The notes under the pieces: model-generated
What the model saw: the letters and a program-made list of their open reading frames with translations, nothing else
The model's database searches: none
Told to the model about the DNA's origin: nothing
Translations under genes and position numbers: made by a program
NCBI GenBank assembly: GCA_934747965.1
Contig: CAKVHI010000002.1
Coordinates: 1 to 64,000, forward strand
Length of the DNA: 64,000 nt
Source of the DNA: an uncultured Clostridia bacterium
GTDB taxonomy: Bacteria; Bacillota; Clostridia; Christensenellales; UBA1242
Direction: 5' to 3'
Part shown: positions 1-9,003 of the stretch, piece by piece
How positions within the stretch are numbered: the first letter of the stretch is position 1
Layout of the letters: each line of letters starts with the position of its first letter

Positions 1-916
1 TAGCGATGGTACAAAAACAGGGAATACATTAAATGTTTATGTATTCGACAGAGCAAAAACCTATAAACAAAGCGACATAACAAAAACCGAATTGACAGGT
101 AGTGATTTAAAAAATGTTGGAAAGTTGTCTGCAGGAGATACTAACGCACAAAATCTAACAATATCAGCAAAGATAGATGAAAATTTTGATGAACAAGGGA
201 TAAAAACCACAGTATATTGCAAAATCTTTGCCATACAACAAGCAAACCTAAGTGAAACCGATGCAAGAGCCGAAATAATGGGTAATATCGTTGGACTAGA
301 CACAAGTAAGTATAAGTATGTGAATTATTTAAAATCAACAAATAAGGCAACTTATATAGATACGCAAATCAAACCTACTAACAGCATGAGATTTGTTTGT
401 GATGGTGTTTTTCAGGCATACACTGATGGATATAGCAACTGCGACAATTATATCTTTGGCGTAGGATCATCGTGGGACAAAGGTATTCAAGTTTTGGTAA
501 ACAAAAATAGGAATCTTTGGGAGGTTTGTTCGGGGCAAGATAAAGCAGTTTCTTGTAAAAATTGTACTCTTCCTGCTCGTGGAGAAAACTCAGATTATTT
601 TGATGTTAAATTTGATTTTTCATATAATTTAACGAGTGTAAATTTTAAGACGACGGTCGGAGTAATTAAAGAAACTTTTGATGAAATAACTAACCTATTT
701 ACTGATAATTTTTATTTATTTACGACCAATTCAGGTAGTGAGCTTTCTCAAGACAAGGATAAAATCATTTACAAATTTCAAATGTACAATAGCGGAGCAC
801 TTGTGCGAAATTTCATTCCATGTTTAAGAAACAGCGACAATAAGCCGGGAATGTATGACACAGTTAGTCGAACATTTTTTGCAAATGCTGGCACTGGAGA
901 ATTTACATGGGGTTAG
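1..916 (+). CDS. SipW-type exported protein with lectin-like C-terminus, 5' truncated by window
   Basis: The reading frame is open from base 2, so the start lies before the window. The first ~85 visible residues (motif NLTISAKI, then VYCKIFAIQQANL) match the end of the conserved module of the genes at 18250 and 37177, which begin with a membrane anchor typical of SipW-dependent TasA/camelysin-like exported proteins. The rest differs from both: it runs from YVNYLKSTNKATYIDT to LVRNFIPCL, MYDTVSRTFF and NAGTGEFTWG, the pattern of concanavalin/LamG-like lectin domains common in gut bacteria. The likely role is an extracellular, possibly glycan-binding surface protein. The family is recognised by pattern only; the ligand is unknown. 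Confidence 0.75.
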   Translation, partial: SDGTKTGNTLNVYVFDRAKTYKQSDITKTELTGSDLKNVGKLSAGDTNAQNLTISAKIDENFDEQGIKTTVYCKIFAIQQANLSETDARAEIMGNIVGLDTSKYKYVNYLKSTNKATYIDTQIKPTNSMRFVCDGVFQAYTDGYSNCDNYIFGVGSSWDKGIQVLVNKNRNLWEVCSGQDKAVSCKNCTLPARGENSDYFDVKFDFSYNLTSVNFKTTVGVIKETFDEITNLFTDNFYLFTTNSGSELSQDKDKIIYKFQMYNSGALVRNFIPCLRNSDNKPGMYDTVSRTFFANAGTGEFTWG

Positions 917-936
917 AAATTAGAAAAGCAAATTTT

Positions 937-972
937 AACTATAAAACTTTAATTAAGGTTTTATAGTTTTTT
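937..972 (+). terminator. Intrinsic terminator
   Basis: An 11-bp perfect stem (937-947 with 958-968) is followed by a T run, just after the lectin-like gene and before valS. Confidence 0.85.
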
Positions 973-1072
973 GTTAGCATAAAAAAGTGTGAAAATTTGA
1001 CCTAATAATTTGATTTTAATGCTTGAAGATGATATAATATAACCATAATTTTGATTTTAAAGAAGGATAAAT

Positions 1073-3487
1073 ATGTTAGATAAAAAGTACAATTTTACAG
1101 AAAAAGAAGAAAAATGGCAAAACTATTGGTTTGAAAATGATGTTTACAAATTTGAAAAAAATAGCCCTAAAAAGACATATTCAATAGACACTCCACCCCC
1201 AACTTGCAACGGCAAAATTCATATGGGGCATTTGTCAAGTTATATGCACATTGAAACTATTGCAAGGCATCATCGTATGTGTGGTGAAAATGTTTATTTC
1301 CCATTTGGCTTTGATGATAACGGGCTTCCAACAGAAAGATATGTTGAAAAAATTATAAAGAAAAGAGCACAAGAACTTCCAAGAGAAAAATTTATTGAAA
1401 TTTGTTTGGAAGAAACAAAGAAACTTGAAGAAGAATTTTTTGACCTATACAAAAAGGCTGGCTTTAGTTGCAATTTGAAAACTCATTATTCTTCGATTGC
1501 ACCACGAACGCAAAAAATTTCTCAAGAATCTTTTATTGATTTATACAACAAAGGTTTGGTGCGAGAAGAAGAAGCCCCTGCATTATGGTGCACAGAATGT
1601 CAAACTGCTTGTGCTCAAAGTGAACTTGAAGATAAAGAAATTGAAAGCACATTTAACTATCTTAAGTTTTATATTGAAGGAACACAAGACTATGTTGTTG
1701 TTGCAACAACAAGACCAGAAATGCTTTGCGGTGTTTGCTGTGTGTTTATAAATCCTGATGACGAAAAGAACAAGCACTTGTTAGGCAAAAAGTTGGTTGT
1801 GCCATATTTTGGTTATTCAGTTGATGTTTTGACTGATGAACTTGTTGACTTAGATAAAGGCTCTGGAATTGTTATGTGTTGTACTTTCGGCGATACTGTC
1901 GACAAAGAATGGCAACGAAAACATTCTCTTCCAATAAAAAAATGTTTCTCTGATGACGGATGCATGACAAGTTTGGCAGGCGAGTTTGCTGGGCTTAAAA
2001 TTGTGGAAGCAAGAAAGCAAATCATTGAAAAGTTAAAAGAAAATGATTTGTTAATTAAGCAAGAACAAATCACTCATGCTGTTTCAACGCATGACAGGTG
2101 TGGAACTCCTATTGAAATTGCTGTTAAAAAGCAGTGGTTTATAGACACATTAAGCCACAAAGATGAATTATATAAGGCGGGGCTAGAACTTAACTGGCAC
2201 CCAAAAAATATGAGAGCAAGATATTTAAACTGGGTTGAGAACCTTGGCTGGAATTGGTGCATTTCAAGGCAAAGATATTTTGGCATTCCTTTTCCTGTTT
2301 GGTATTGTAAAAATTGCGGAAAAGTTGTTTTGGCAAAACTTGAAGATTTGCCTGTTGACCCACTTAAAGACAAGCCAAAAAAACTTTGCGAATGTGGTTG
2401 CACTGAATTTATCCCAGAAACTGATGTTATGGATACTTGGGCGACATCAAGTTTAACTCCTCAAATTTCAACTGACCTTGAAACACAAAAGGGTCTTGAT
2501 GATTCTATGGTGCCAATGAATTTAAGACCTAATGCTCATGATAATATCAGGGTTTGGGATTTCTACACAATAACAAAAAGTTTGTATCATTTTAAAAAAC
2601 TTCCATGGAAAGATTTGATGATTTCAGGTTATGTTACAAGCGAGGACGGAAGTAAACTTGCAAAAAGTAAAGGAAACAACACAAATTCGCCTCAACAAAT
2701 AATCAAAACATATTCAGCTGATGTTACAAGATATTGGGCAAATAGTTTGACGCTTGGCAAAGATACAGCCTTTTCTTTAATAGAATTTGAAAATGGCAAA
2801 AAAGTTGTAAACAAACTTTGGAATGTTTCAAAATTTGTCTTATCTTTCTTGCAAGATTATAATCCAAATGAAGAAATTTCACTTGAAATTATGGATAAAT
2901 GGATTATTGAGAAATATAAAGAGTTATTTAATCGCTTTGTTGGTTATTTAAACAGGTATGAAATTTCACTTGCTTTAAATGAACTTGAAAAATTTTTCTG
3001 GAATTTCTGCGATAATTATATTGAACTTGTTAAAAGAAGATTATATAATCCAGACGTTTACGGAAAAGCAAAATGTGATTCAGCAAAATATGCTTGTTAT
3101 TATGTTTTGCTTGGCATGCTTAAAATGTTTGCTCCTATTCTTCCTCATATCACAGAAGAAATTTATATGGATTTTTATGCAGAGAAAGAAAATAAAAAAT
3201 CAATTCATATCTCTGGTTATCTAAATTTAGGCCATGACATTAATCAAGAATTAATTTCAAACGGCGATAAAGTTATGGATATTGTTTCACAAATCAGACA
3301 ATTTAAGTCAGAAAACAAGGTTTCATTAAAAACTTTCATTAAAGATGCGATTATCACTTCAAAAATAACTGAATTTTTGAAACTTGCAGAAATTGATATT
3401 AAAGCTGTAAGCTCAATTAATAAATTGATTTTTAAAGACGGCGAATTTAATTTGCATCTTGGTGAAATCATCCCAGATGAACAATAA
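1073..3487 (+). CDS. valS: Valyl-tRNA synthetase, archaeal/rickettsial type
   Basis: A class I synthetase that charges tRNA-Val in the cytoplasm. The HIGH motif appears as HMGH at residues ~50-53 and KMSKS as KLAKS near residue 530 (SKLAKSKGN). The segment FGFDDNGLPTE is typical of the archaeal/Rickettsia branch of ValRS, whereas the usual bacterial form is GTDHAGIAT. Two CxxC pairs (residues ~185 and ~415) suggest zinc-binding knuckles. At 804 residues it is shorter than common bacterial ValRS (~880), and the usual long C-terminal coiled coil is small or absent. The start has a good ribosome site (AGAAGGA). It stands alone between terminators, and no T-box leader is visible. Confidence 0.93.
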   Translation: MLDKKYNFTEKEEKWQNYWFENDVYKFEKNSPKKTYSIDTPPPTCNGKIHMGHLSSYMHIETIARHHRMCGENVYFPFGFDDNGLPTERYVEKIIKKRAQELPREKFIEICLEETKKLEEEFFDLYKKAGFSCNLKTHYSSIAPRTQKISQESFIDLYNKGLVREEEAPALWCTECQTACAQSELEDKEIESTFNYLKFYIEGTQDYVVVATTRPEMLCGVCCVFINPDDEKNKHLLGKKLVVPYFGYSVDVLTDELVDLDKGSGIVMCCTFGDTVDKEWQRKHSLPIKKCFSDDGCMTSLAGEFAGLKIVEARKQIIEKLKENDLLIKQEQITHAVSTHDRCGTPIEIAVKKQWFIDTLSHKDELYKAGLELNWHPKNMRARYLNWVENLGWNWCISRQRYFGIPFPVWYCKNCGKVVLAKLEDLPVDPLKDKPKKLCECGCTEFIPETDVMDTWATSSLTPQISTDLETQKGLDDSMVPMNLRPNAHDNIRVWDFYTITKSLYHFKKLPWKDLMISGYVTSEDGSKLAKSKGNNTNSPQQIIKTYSADVTRYWANSLTLGKDTAFSLIEFENGKKVVNKLWNVSKFVLSFLQDYNPNEEISLEIMDKWIIEKYKELFNRFVGYLNRYEISLALNELEKFFWNFCDNYIELVKRRLYNPDVYGKAKCDSAKYACYYVLLGMLKMFAPILPHITEEIYMDFYAEKENKKSIHISGYLNLGHDINQELISNGDKVMDIVSQIRQFKSENKVSLKTFIKDAIITSKITEFLKLAEIDIKAVSSINKLIFKDGEFNLHLGEIIPDEQ

Positions 3488-3490
3488 AAT

Positions 3491-3528
3491 AAAAAAGACT
3501 AAAACTTAAAGTTTATAGTCTTTTTTTT
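3491..3528. terminator. Bidirectional terminator between valS and collagen-like gene
   Basis: An A run, a stem built on GACTA/TAGTC and a run of eight T lie between two convergent genes, so the hairpin can serve both strands. Confidence 0.8.
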
Positions 3529-3529
3529 G

Positions 3530-4117
3530 TTAGTTTGACAATTTCACAACATCAAGCTCTGCAAAATCTATGTCAACAGCATCTCCGTTTCTGTTGTATA
3601 TCGCAACAGTTGTTGGAGTGTTTGTTACATTCACTAAAATGGTGTGAGAAGCAGTGCCAGTCACTTTTCCATTTGCAACAAAAACATAAAAAGAATAATC
3701 TACTCCCGCAACTGTTATTGTAAACTCAAATGTGCCATTTTCAGTTGAAACTTCAAGATTGGCTACGATTTGATAAATGCCTGCTGAATTGATTGTTACT
3801 GTGTTGTTATCAAAAGTCAAATCGGTATTAGGGGAAAGATAATTTGTTCCAGTAACATTAACTATAGCGTCATTTTCAACTGTTTGTTCATTAAGATTTT
3901 TGTTTAGCGAAAGTAAAAGATTGTTTGTTCCTAAAGGTCCCGTTGGGCCAGTGGGACCTGTTGCACCAGTAGGACCGATAGGTCCTGTAGGACCAATTTC
4001 GCCTCTTGGACCCATTGGGCCCATAGGACCTGTAATATAAATGTTTTTATCGATAATCTTGTCATTATTGCAACAATTATTATTGCAACAATTATTATCA
4101 CAACAAAACAATGCCAT
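3530..4117 (-). CDS. Collagen-like protein with C-terminal jelly-roll-like domain
   Basis: The 195-residue protein starts with a Cys/Asn-rich segment (CCDNNCCNNNCCNN). About 13 G-x-y collagen triplets follow (GPMGPMGPRGEIGPTG onward, residues ~30-65), then a ~125-residue beta-rich C-terminus resembling the BclA/C1q-like heads of exosporium filaments. There is no signal peptide or membrane anchor, as expected for spore-surface proteins assembled from the mother-cell cytoplasm. Cysteines in the N-terminus could crosslink it to a coat layer. The ribosome site AAAGGAGA precedes the ATG. Related proteins lie at 56042 and 57017. The spore role is inferred from architecture. Confidence 0.82.
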   Translation of the reverse strand: MALFCCDNNCCNNNCCNNDKIIDKNIYITGPMGPMGPRGEIGPTGPIGPTGATGPTGPTGPLGTNNLLLSLNKNLNEQTVENDAIVNVTGTNYLSPNTDLTFDNNTVTINSAGIYQIVANLEVSTENGTFEFTITVAGVDYSFYVFVANGKVTGTASHTILVNVTNTPTTVAIYNRNGDAVDIDFAELDVVKLSN

Positions 4118-4415
4118 AAAGTTTTCTCCTTTTGTAAATTGATATAAAAATATACCTATTTCATCTTATGAGATTAATGTAAATTGTGTGATTTTGTGTT
4201 TGTATATTTTGCTTGCTATTTTTTTGGAAATATAATATAATTATGTGATGAAGTTTTACTCACTGTGATCAATAAACAATTTTGCTAACGCAAATCGGTT
4301 GGGAACAATGACATCACTGATTGTATAAAACATAGTCTTTGAAAATAATGCTTCGCATTGCTTTCTTTTGACTTTTGATTAAAATAAAAACAAGCGTAAA
4401 AAATAAAGGGGATAT
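4118..4415. other. Gene-free 298 bp between collagen-like gene and hisS
   Basis: The stretch holds the start region of the leftward collagen-like gene and the leader of hisS. From about 4254 to 4332 an imperfect stem can be drawn (GTTTTA pairing with TAAAAC, an inner TTTGC/GCAAA hairpin at the tip). A small ATGC-tTCg-GCAT hairpin follows near 4350. No T-box signature and no SRP-type GGAA tetraloop is present. I cannot assign it to a known RNA. Confidence 0.4.
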
Positions 4416-5630
4416 ATGAAAACACAGGCAGTTAAGGGCACAAAAGATTTTTTGCCAAGAGAAGAAGAATTAAGAACCAAAATGCGAGAGATAATTGAAA
4501 AGACTTATAAAAATTTTGGTTTTAACAAAATTTCAACACCAATTATTGAAGATATTGAAAACTTAATGAACAGTAACGGTGGAGAAAATTTAAAATTAAT
4601 CTTTAAAATCTTAAAACGAGGCGAAAAGTTTGAGAAATCTGTTGAAAATAAAGATTTTGACAATCTTGCTGATTTGGGCCTTAGATATGATTTAACTCTT
4701 CCACTAGCAAGATTTTATTCTCAAAACAAAGAAAATTTGCCAAAGCCTTTCAAATCAATTCAAATAGACAGGGTTTATAGGGCAGAACGACCACAAAACG
4801 GCAGAATGCGTGAATTTTATCAGTGCGATATTGATATTTTGGGCAGTGATAGTTTGTTTAGTGAAGTTGAACTTGTTGTTGTTACAATGAAAGCACTTGA
4901 AAATTTAGGTCTTAAAAATTTGAAAATAAAAATAAACAGCCGAAAACTTTTGAAAGAATTGCTTTTAAGTTTTGGGTATTTGGAATCTGAAATTGAAGAA
5001 GTTTGCATAATTTTTGACAAAATTGACAAAATTGGTAAAGAAAAAGTTGAAGAAGTGTTAAATGCTAATGTTAAAAACGAAACTGCTAACAAAAATTTTA
5101 TCAAATTTTTAGATAACAGAGATTGTTTTGATTTTGATGCATTTGAAGGCAAAAAAGATGTAGATTTTGTTTGTGAGAAAGTAAAACAAATTAACAGCAA
5201 TATTAACATTGAATTTGACAGTTCTCTAGTGCGTGGTCAAAGTTACTATACGGGGTGTGTGTTTGAAATTTATAGTTTAGATTATTCTTCTGCAGTTGGT
5301 GGAGGCGGAAGATATGACGGACTTATTCAAAAATTTACTTCAAATATTGTTCCTGCTGTTGGACTTTCCATTGGTTTTGAACGAATTTTTGGTTTGCTTG
5401 AAAAAGCCGATATAAAATTTGAAGAAAAACCAAAAATAGCAATATTTTTTGAACCACAAAATTATTGCGAAAAATTCAAATTAATGCAATCATTACAATC
5501 TTCTTTTGATTGCAGTTTATTTGAAAATCCAAAAAAACTTGGCAATTTCTTAAATAAACTTGAAGAATTGAATTATGTTGGCTTTGTTGGAACAAAAACA
5601 GAAGAAATTAAATATTTTGAAAAAAAATAA
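4416..5630 (+). CDS. hisS: Histidyl-tRNA synthetase
   Basis: A class II synthetase that charges tRNA-His. The N-terminus AVKGTKDFLPRE, the motif 2 region (RVYRAERPQNGRMREFYQCD), the histidine signature LVRGQSYYTG (residue ~270) and motif 3 GGGGRYDGL (residue ~295) are all present. At 404 residues it is near the usual 420, with a slightly short anticodon-binding domain. The ribosome site AAAGGGGA precedes the ATG. It stands alone, preceded by a ~290-bp leader and followed by a terminator. No aspS follows it, unlike in many Bacillota. Confidence 0.95.
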   Translation: MKTQAVKGTKDFLPREEELRTKMREIIEKTYKNFGFNKISTPIIEDIENLMNSNGGENLKLIFKILKRGEKFEKSVENKDFDNLADLGLRYDLTLPLARFYSQNKENLPKPFKSIQIDRVYRAERPQNGRMREFYQCDIDILGSDSLFSEVELVVVTMKALENLGLKNLKIKINSRKLLKELLLSFGYLESEIEEVCIIFDKIDKIGKEKVEEVLNANVKNETANKNFIKFLDNRDCFDFDAFEGKKDVDFVCEKVKQINSNINIEFDSSLVRGQSYYTGCVFEIYSLDYSSAVGGGGRYDGLIQKFTSNIVPAVGLSIGFERIFGLLEKADIKFEEKPKIAIFFEPQNYCEKFKLMQSLQSSFDCSLFENPKKLGNFLNKLEELNYVGFVGTKTEEIKYFEKK

Positions 5631-5656
5631 ACATTAAGTTTTCTTAATGTTTTTTT
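5629..5656 (+). terminator. Terminator of hisS
   Basis: A 10-bp stem AAACATTAAG/CTTAATGTTT with a T tail; it overlaps the stop codon of hisS. Confidence 0.85.
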
Positions 5657-5688
5657 AACATAAATTAAAAACACACAAAAAAAGACTA

Positions 5689-5717
5689 TTGACAAATAAG
5701 GGTTTTTGTGTTAACCT
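5689..5717 (+). promoter_or_regulatory. Probable promoter of the 5747-8935 operon
   Basis: A perfect -35 (TTGACA) is followed after 17 bp by a weak -10 (TAACCT). AT-rich TATTAT sequence just downstream may provide an alternative -10. Confidence 0.5.
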
Positions 5718-5746
5718 TGTATTATATTATTTAGAGGGAAAATGTT

Positions 5747-6397
5747 ATGACAAAAAATGATGTTAAAAATTTACTTAAAGAAACAGAAAATAAAATAAAA
5801 GTTTTGCAAGGGAAATTAAGACAAGACAAAAAAGATAACAAAATTGAAAAGATTAATACCTTAGAAAAACTTAGTGAAATAAAACAAGATTTGTTAGCCA
5901 AGAAAGGAAATATTTTTAAATTCTTCTTTGTAGGTGGAGCTTCTCTTTTGGCTTCAATTTTCAGTTTGTTTTTGGGAGGCATAAAGAACCCAATTTCGCT
6001 TGGATTTTTTATTGGATGCTTAAGCTTAACTGCGATTAGTGGTGTTGGGGCATATTTTTCTATTCAAAAAAAGATGAAGTTAGAAAAAAATGTGCTTCTT
6101 CTTGAAAGTAAACTTTCAGTTTTAAATGCAGAAAATTTTGACAGCCTAGAATTAGATGAACTAAAAAAACAGCGTGAGAATTATTATACAATTTTGGAAG
6201 CTTTAAACAAAGATTCAAAAAATGTCAAAGGAAAATCAAAGGACAGTAAATCTATCGATGTTCTGAAAGCTGTAAAAATAGGTGCAGACACCAACCGCTT
6301 TGTTGACGATGAATTTGATGCAAGTCAAGAAACGCTTATAAATTATCAAAAAACTTTGCAAAACAAAGAAAAAAATAACAAAGAATTAACAAAATAG
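5747..6397 (+). CDS. Membrane protein with flanking coiled coils, unknown function
   Basis: The family of this 216-residue protein is not recognised. A charged, coiled-coil-like N-terminus (~1-55) is followed by two adjacent hydrophobic helices (residues ~58-78 and ~84-105, a hairpin), a second coiled coil (~108-150) and a polar tail. This topology places both ends on the same side of the membrane. It is the first gene of a tightly packed run (13 bp to the phosphoesterase), so it may anchor or regulate that enzyme pair; this is inference. The ribosome site GAGGGA precedes the ATG. Confidence 0.7.
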   Translation: MTKNDVKNLLKETENKIKVLQGKLRQDKKDNKIEKINTLEKLSEIKQDLLAKKGNIFKFFFVGGASLLASIFSLFLGGIKNPISLGFFIGCLSLTAISGVGAYFSIQKKMKLEKNVLLLESKLSVLNAENFDSLELDELKKQRENYYTILEALNKDSKNVKGKSKDSKSIDVLKAVKIGADTNRFVDDEFDASQETLINYQKTLQNKEKNNKELTK

Positions 6398-6409
6398 GCT
6401 GAGGTAATT

Positions 6410-7534
6410 ATGATTAAACGCAATTTAGAGAATAGCAAAAATATAAAAAATCTTTTAATAGATGCAAAAAAACAAGATATGATTTTAGATTTTGCAGGGA
6501 AAGTTGCAGAAAGCGATGCTTTTGACCCTGAAGTTTTGTCTTATGCAGAACTTAAATTTGACAATTTTTCACACATCTGTTTGTTAAATTTGGCTGACCT
6601 TCACTTTTTTGACCAAGGAATGAGCAAAAAACGATTTGATATTGCAAGTGCTTTTTTGAAAAATACATCAAATGCTTACGGCGTTTTAAGTGGAGATACT
6701 TTCACAGTTAGCACACTTTATGGTGCTTCAAACGCTCATGTTAGCAAATTAAACAATCAAAATGCCACAATATTAGGAAAGCATTTATTAAAAAACATTA
6801 ATGATAAAATTTTGTTCGGTGTTGGCGGAAATCATGACGGCGAACAAGGCTCAAGAAATCGTGATACAAACATAAGTTTAACCAGCAATGTGTTGAATAT
6901 GATTAATGTTCAATATTTTCAGTATAATGCTTTACTAAAAATTGATGTGTTTAATAATCCTTATTATGTTTTTGTAACCCATGGAAGTGGAAAAGCAAAC
7001 ACAAAAGCTTCAAGTCTTGATGTTATAAAATCAAAATGTGAAACTGTTTGTTCTCGTTTTGGGGTTTATCCAAACCTAGTTTTGACAGGTCATTTTCACG
7101 CAGATGTTAACGGACGCCATTTGGTTGAAGTGCCAGTGTATAAAAACGGAAAATTGGTTTCAACAAAAACTCAAGAACTTATAATTGAAAGCGGCCCTGC
7201 AATGCAAGGAGATAGTGAATTTACAACTGCCTATAACATGCCAGCAACAACTCCAAATATAAATGCGTTTGACATAAGTTTTGTAAGAAATCCTTATTAT
7301 AACAAAGAAAATCAATTCACTGAAAGTCCTATCATTTGGAAAGTTAATAAATTTCCTATTTTGAAAAGTAAAAAGGATGAACTTTCAACTCCAGCAAAAA
7401 TTTATATGGCAAATTATTTTGAACCACAAAATTTGGAAGAAAACTTGAAAAAATATGTGGCTGAGGACACCTTTAACTTTAAACCACTACTTCAAAATAT
7501 TAAAGACCTAAAAGAGGAGGTTAATTCGTTATAA
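6410..7534 (+). CDS. Calcineurin-like metallophosphoesterase
   Basis: The 374-residue protein carries the ordered metal-ligand motifs of the calcineurin-like family: DLHF (D-x-H, near residue 63), SGDTF (GD, ~94), GGNHDGE (GNHD, ~143), THGSG (H, ~189) and GHFHAD (GHxH, ~225). A di-metal hydrolase is therefore expected; the substrate (nucleic acid, nucleotide or phosphoprotein) cannot be told. There is no signal peptide, so it should be cytoplasmic. Its stop overlaps the ATG of the next gene (TAATG), which suggests translational coupling with the degenerate paralogue at 7534. The ribosome site is GAGG upstream of the ATG. Confidence 0.85.
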   Translation: MIKRNLENSKNIKNLLIDAKKQDMILDFAGKVAESDAFDPEVLSYAELKFDNFSHICLLNLADLHFFDQGMSKKRFDIASAFLKNTSNAYGVLSGDTFTVSTLYGASNAHVSKLNNQNATILGKHLLKNINDKILFGVGGNHDGEQGSRNRDTNISLTSNVLNMINVQYFQYNALLKIDVFNNPYYVFVTHGSGKANTKASSLDVIKSKCETVCSRFGVYPNLVLTGHFHADVNGRHLVEVPVYKNGKLVSTKTQELIIESGPAMQGDSEFTTAYNMPATTPNINAFDISFVRNPYYNKENQFTESPIIWKVNKFPILKSKKDELSTPAKIYMANYFEPQNLEENLKKYVAEDTFNFKPLLQNIKDLKEEVNSL

Positions 7535-8712
7535 TGGGAGATTATGGAAAAAAAGGACCTTTTACAAATCCAATAAAAGAAAACTATATTTTGGAAAAAT
7601 TTTATGAAGAAAATTTTTTAAAAAAAGATGTGGCATTCCTTGAAAACTTCAAAGTTTCTAAGGTTAATCTTGCCAAAAATGATGTTGTAGAAAATTTAGA
7701 CCCAGCCTCTGTTGATGATTATGTTAGTGAAGTTTTAAAGAAAAAACGAGATGTTGTTTCTGATGAAACTATTGAACTTAACAAAAATGATGAATGTTTG
7801 AATTTGATTTTTTATTGTTCAACAAATTATTTTGATATAGACAATCCTCAAAAAGGAATTTGTAGTGGTAAAAATGAAGAAATTTTAAAAAATCTTTCTG
7901 AAGTTAATGTTAACGGAAAAACTGCTGTAATTTTTGGTGGCAATCTTCTTGGCGAAGAATGGCAACTAAAATATCTTAAAAACGCACGAATAGAAAACAA
8001 TAAGGCTTTATACTTTGGCTTAAACAAACGAAAATATAGATTAATTCGCGATATTAAAAAATTCTTTACAATTTCAGAGAGGTTAGGGCTTAATATAGAT
8101 TTATATTTGATGCGTGGTTTTCAAGAAAATTTTATTATAAAAGAACTTAACCGTGATATAATGGAAGAAGTTTATTGCGAGTTGAAAAATAAATTTTTGG
8201 ATGAAAATGGTTGTAAGTTACACTATCTTGACGGAGGCTCAAGTTTGGCACTTAATGTTGTTAAGAAAAACAAAAACCGCACAAATTTCACTGCAACTAT
8301 AGGACTTCAAACAAGCATGAATAACAAATCTTTAACAGCAAAAGGCGAGGACAGTGCAAGTCGAAAAAATCGAACACTTCCGGTTGATGCTACTTTTGTT
8401 TGCAACGGAAATTATTGTGGTAAACTTGATGATTTCACTTATCATGTTTCTGGGCAATCTCAGTATTTACGAACTTCAAAAAATAATACTCAAAGTTTGG
8501 CTCCAAAAGGTTACAATGTGTTTACTGTTTATCTTGAAAACGATAATGAATTAACAATTCAAGAAGGTGGATATAACATTTACCCTCAATCATTGAACAT
8601 TCAAAAAGAAAATTATAAAGAAGCAAAAAAAACCGATTTATTGTTCAAAATATGCACAACAGAATTTAATAAAAAAATGGAAGAAATCAAAACATTAATA
8701 AAAAAGGGGTAA
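7534..8712 (+). CDS. Probable pseudo-phosphoesterase partner of the 6410 gene
   Basis: By annotation alone this 392-residue protein would be unknown. Read next to its neighbour it follows the same order of segments, but the metal ligands are replaced: STNYF for ADLHF, FGGNLLG for LSGDTF, MRGFQEN for GGNHDGE, DGGSS for THGSG and NGNYCGK for TGHFHAD. I infer a paralogue that lost catalysis and may act as a regulatory or structural subunit. Its start overlaps the upstream stop, and a zinc-ribbon gene follows 4 bp later. The alternative is an unrelated fold with chance similarity; structure prediction would settle it. Confidence 0.55.
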   Translation: MGDYGKKGPFTNPIKENYILEKFYEENFLKKDVAFLENFKVSKVNLAKNDVVENLDPASVDDYVSEVLKKKRDVVSDETIELNKNDECLNLIFYCSTNYFDIDNPQKGICSGKNEEILKNLSEVNVNGKTAVIFGGNLLGEEWQLKYLKNARIENNKALYFGLNKRKYRLIRDIKKFFTISERLGLNIDLYLMRGFQENFIIKELNRDIMEEVYCELKNKFLDENGCKLHYLDGGSSLALNVVKKNKNRTNFTATIGLQTSMNNKSLTAKGEDSASRKNRTLPVDATFVCNGNYCGKLDDFTYHVSGQSQYLRTSKNNTQSLAPKGYNVFTVYLENDNELTIQEGGYNIYPQSLNIQKENYKEAKKTDLLFKICTTEFNKKMEEIKTLIKKG

Positions 8713-8716
8713 CATT

Positions 8717-8935
8717 ATGAAAAAAGTTTGTGAAGAGTGTAAAAGCGAAGTAGAAAGCGGATTTGAATTTTGTCCTGTTTGCAGTGCTCCGCTTACCGAA
8801 ACAGCAAAAAAATTAGAAGAGCAAAAAGCAATTAATGCTCAACTTGTTTTGGTTGCAAAATTAATGCACGAAATTGACGATGAAAAAACCTTAAAACTTT
8901 TAAACGAGATTGCAAAAAAATTAGTGCTAAATTAA
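8717..8935 (+). CDS. Small zinc-ribbon protein
   Basis: The 72-residue protein has an N-terminal zinc ribbon: CEEC at residues ~5-8 and CPVC at ~19-22, the double CxxC pattern. A helical, charged C-terminus follows, which could mediate oligomerisation. It is the last gene of the phosphoesterase operon, 4 bp after the pseudo-enzyme gene, and has a GGGGT ribosome site. It may be an adaptor in a complex with the two upstream products; that is inferred from gene order only. Confidence 0.7.
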   Translation: MKKVCEECKSEVESGFEFCPVCSAPLTETAKKLEEQKAINAQLVLVAKLMHEIDDEKTLKLLNEIAKKLVLN

Positions 8936-9003
8936 TATATTTTTGTTTAATATTTGCTAAAATTTTTGAATATAGTTATAATTGAAGAAGATAGGGGGAG
9001 TTT

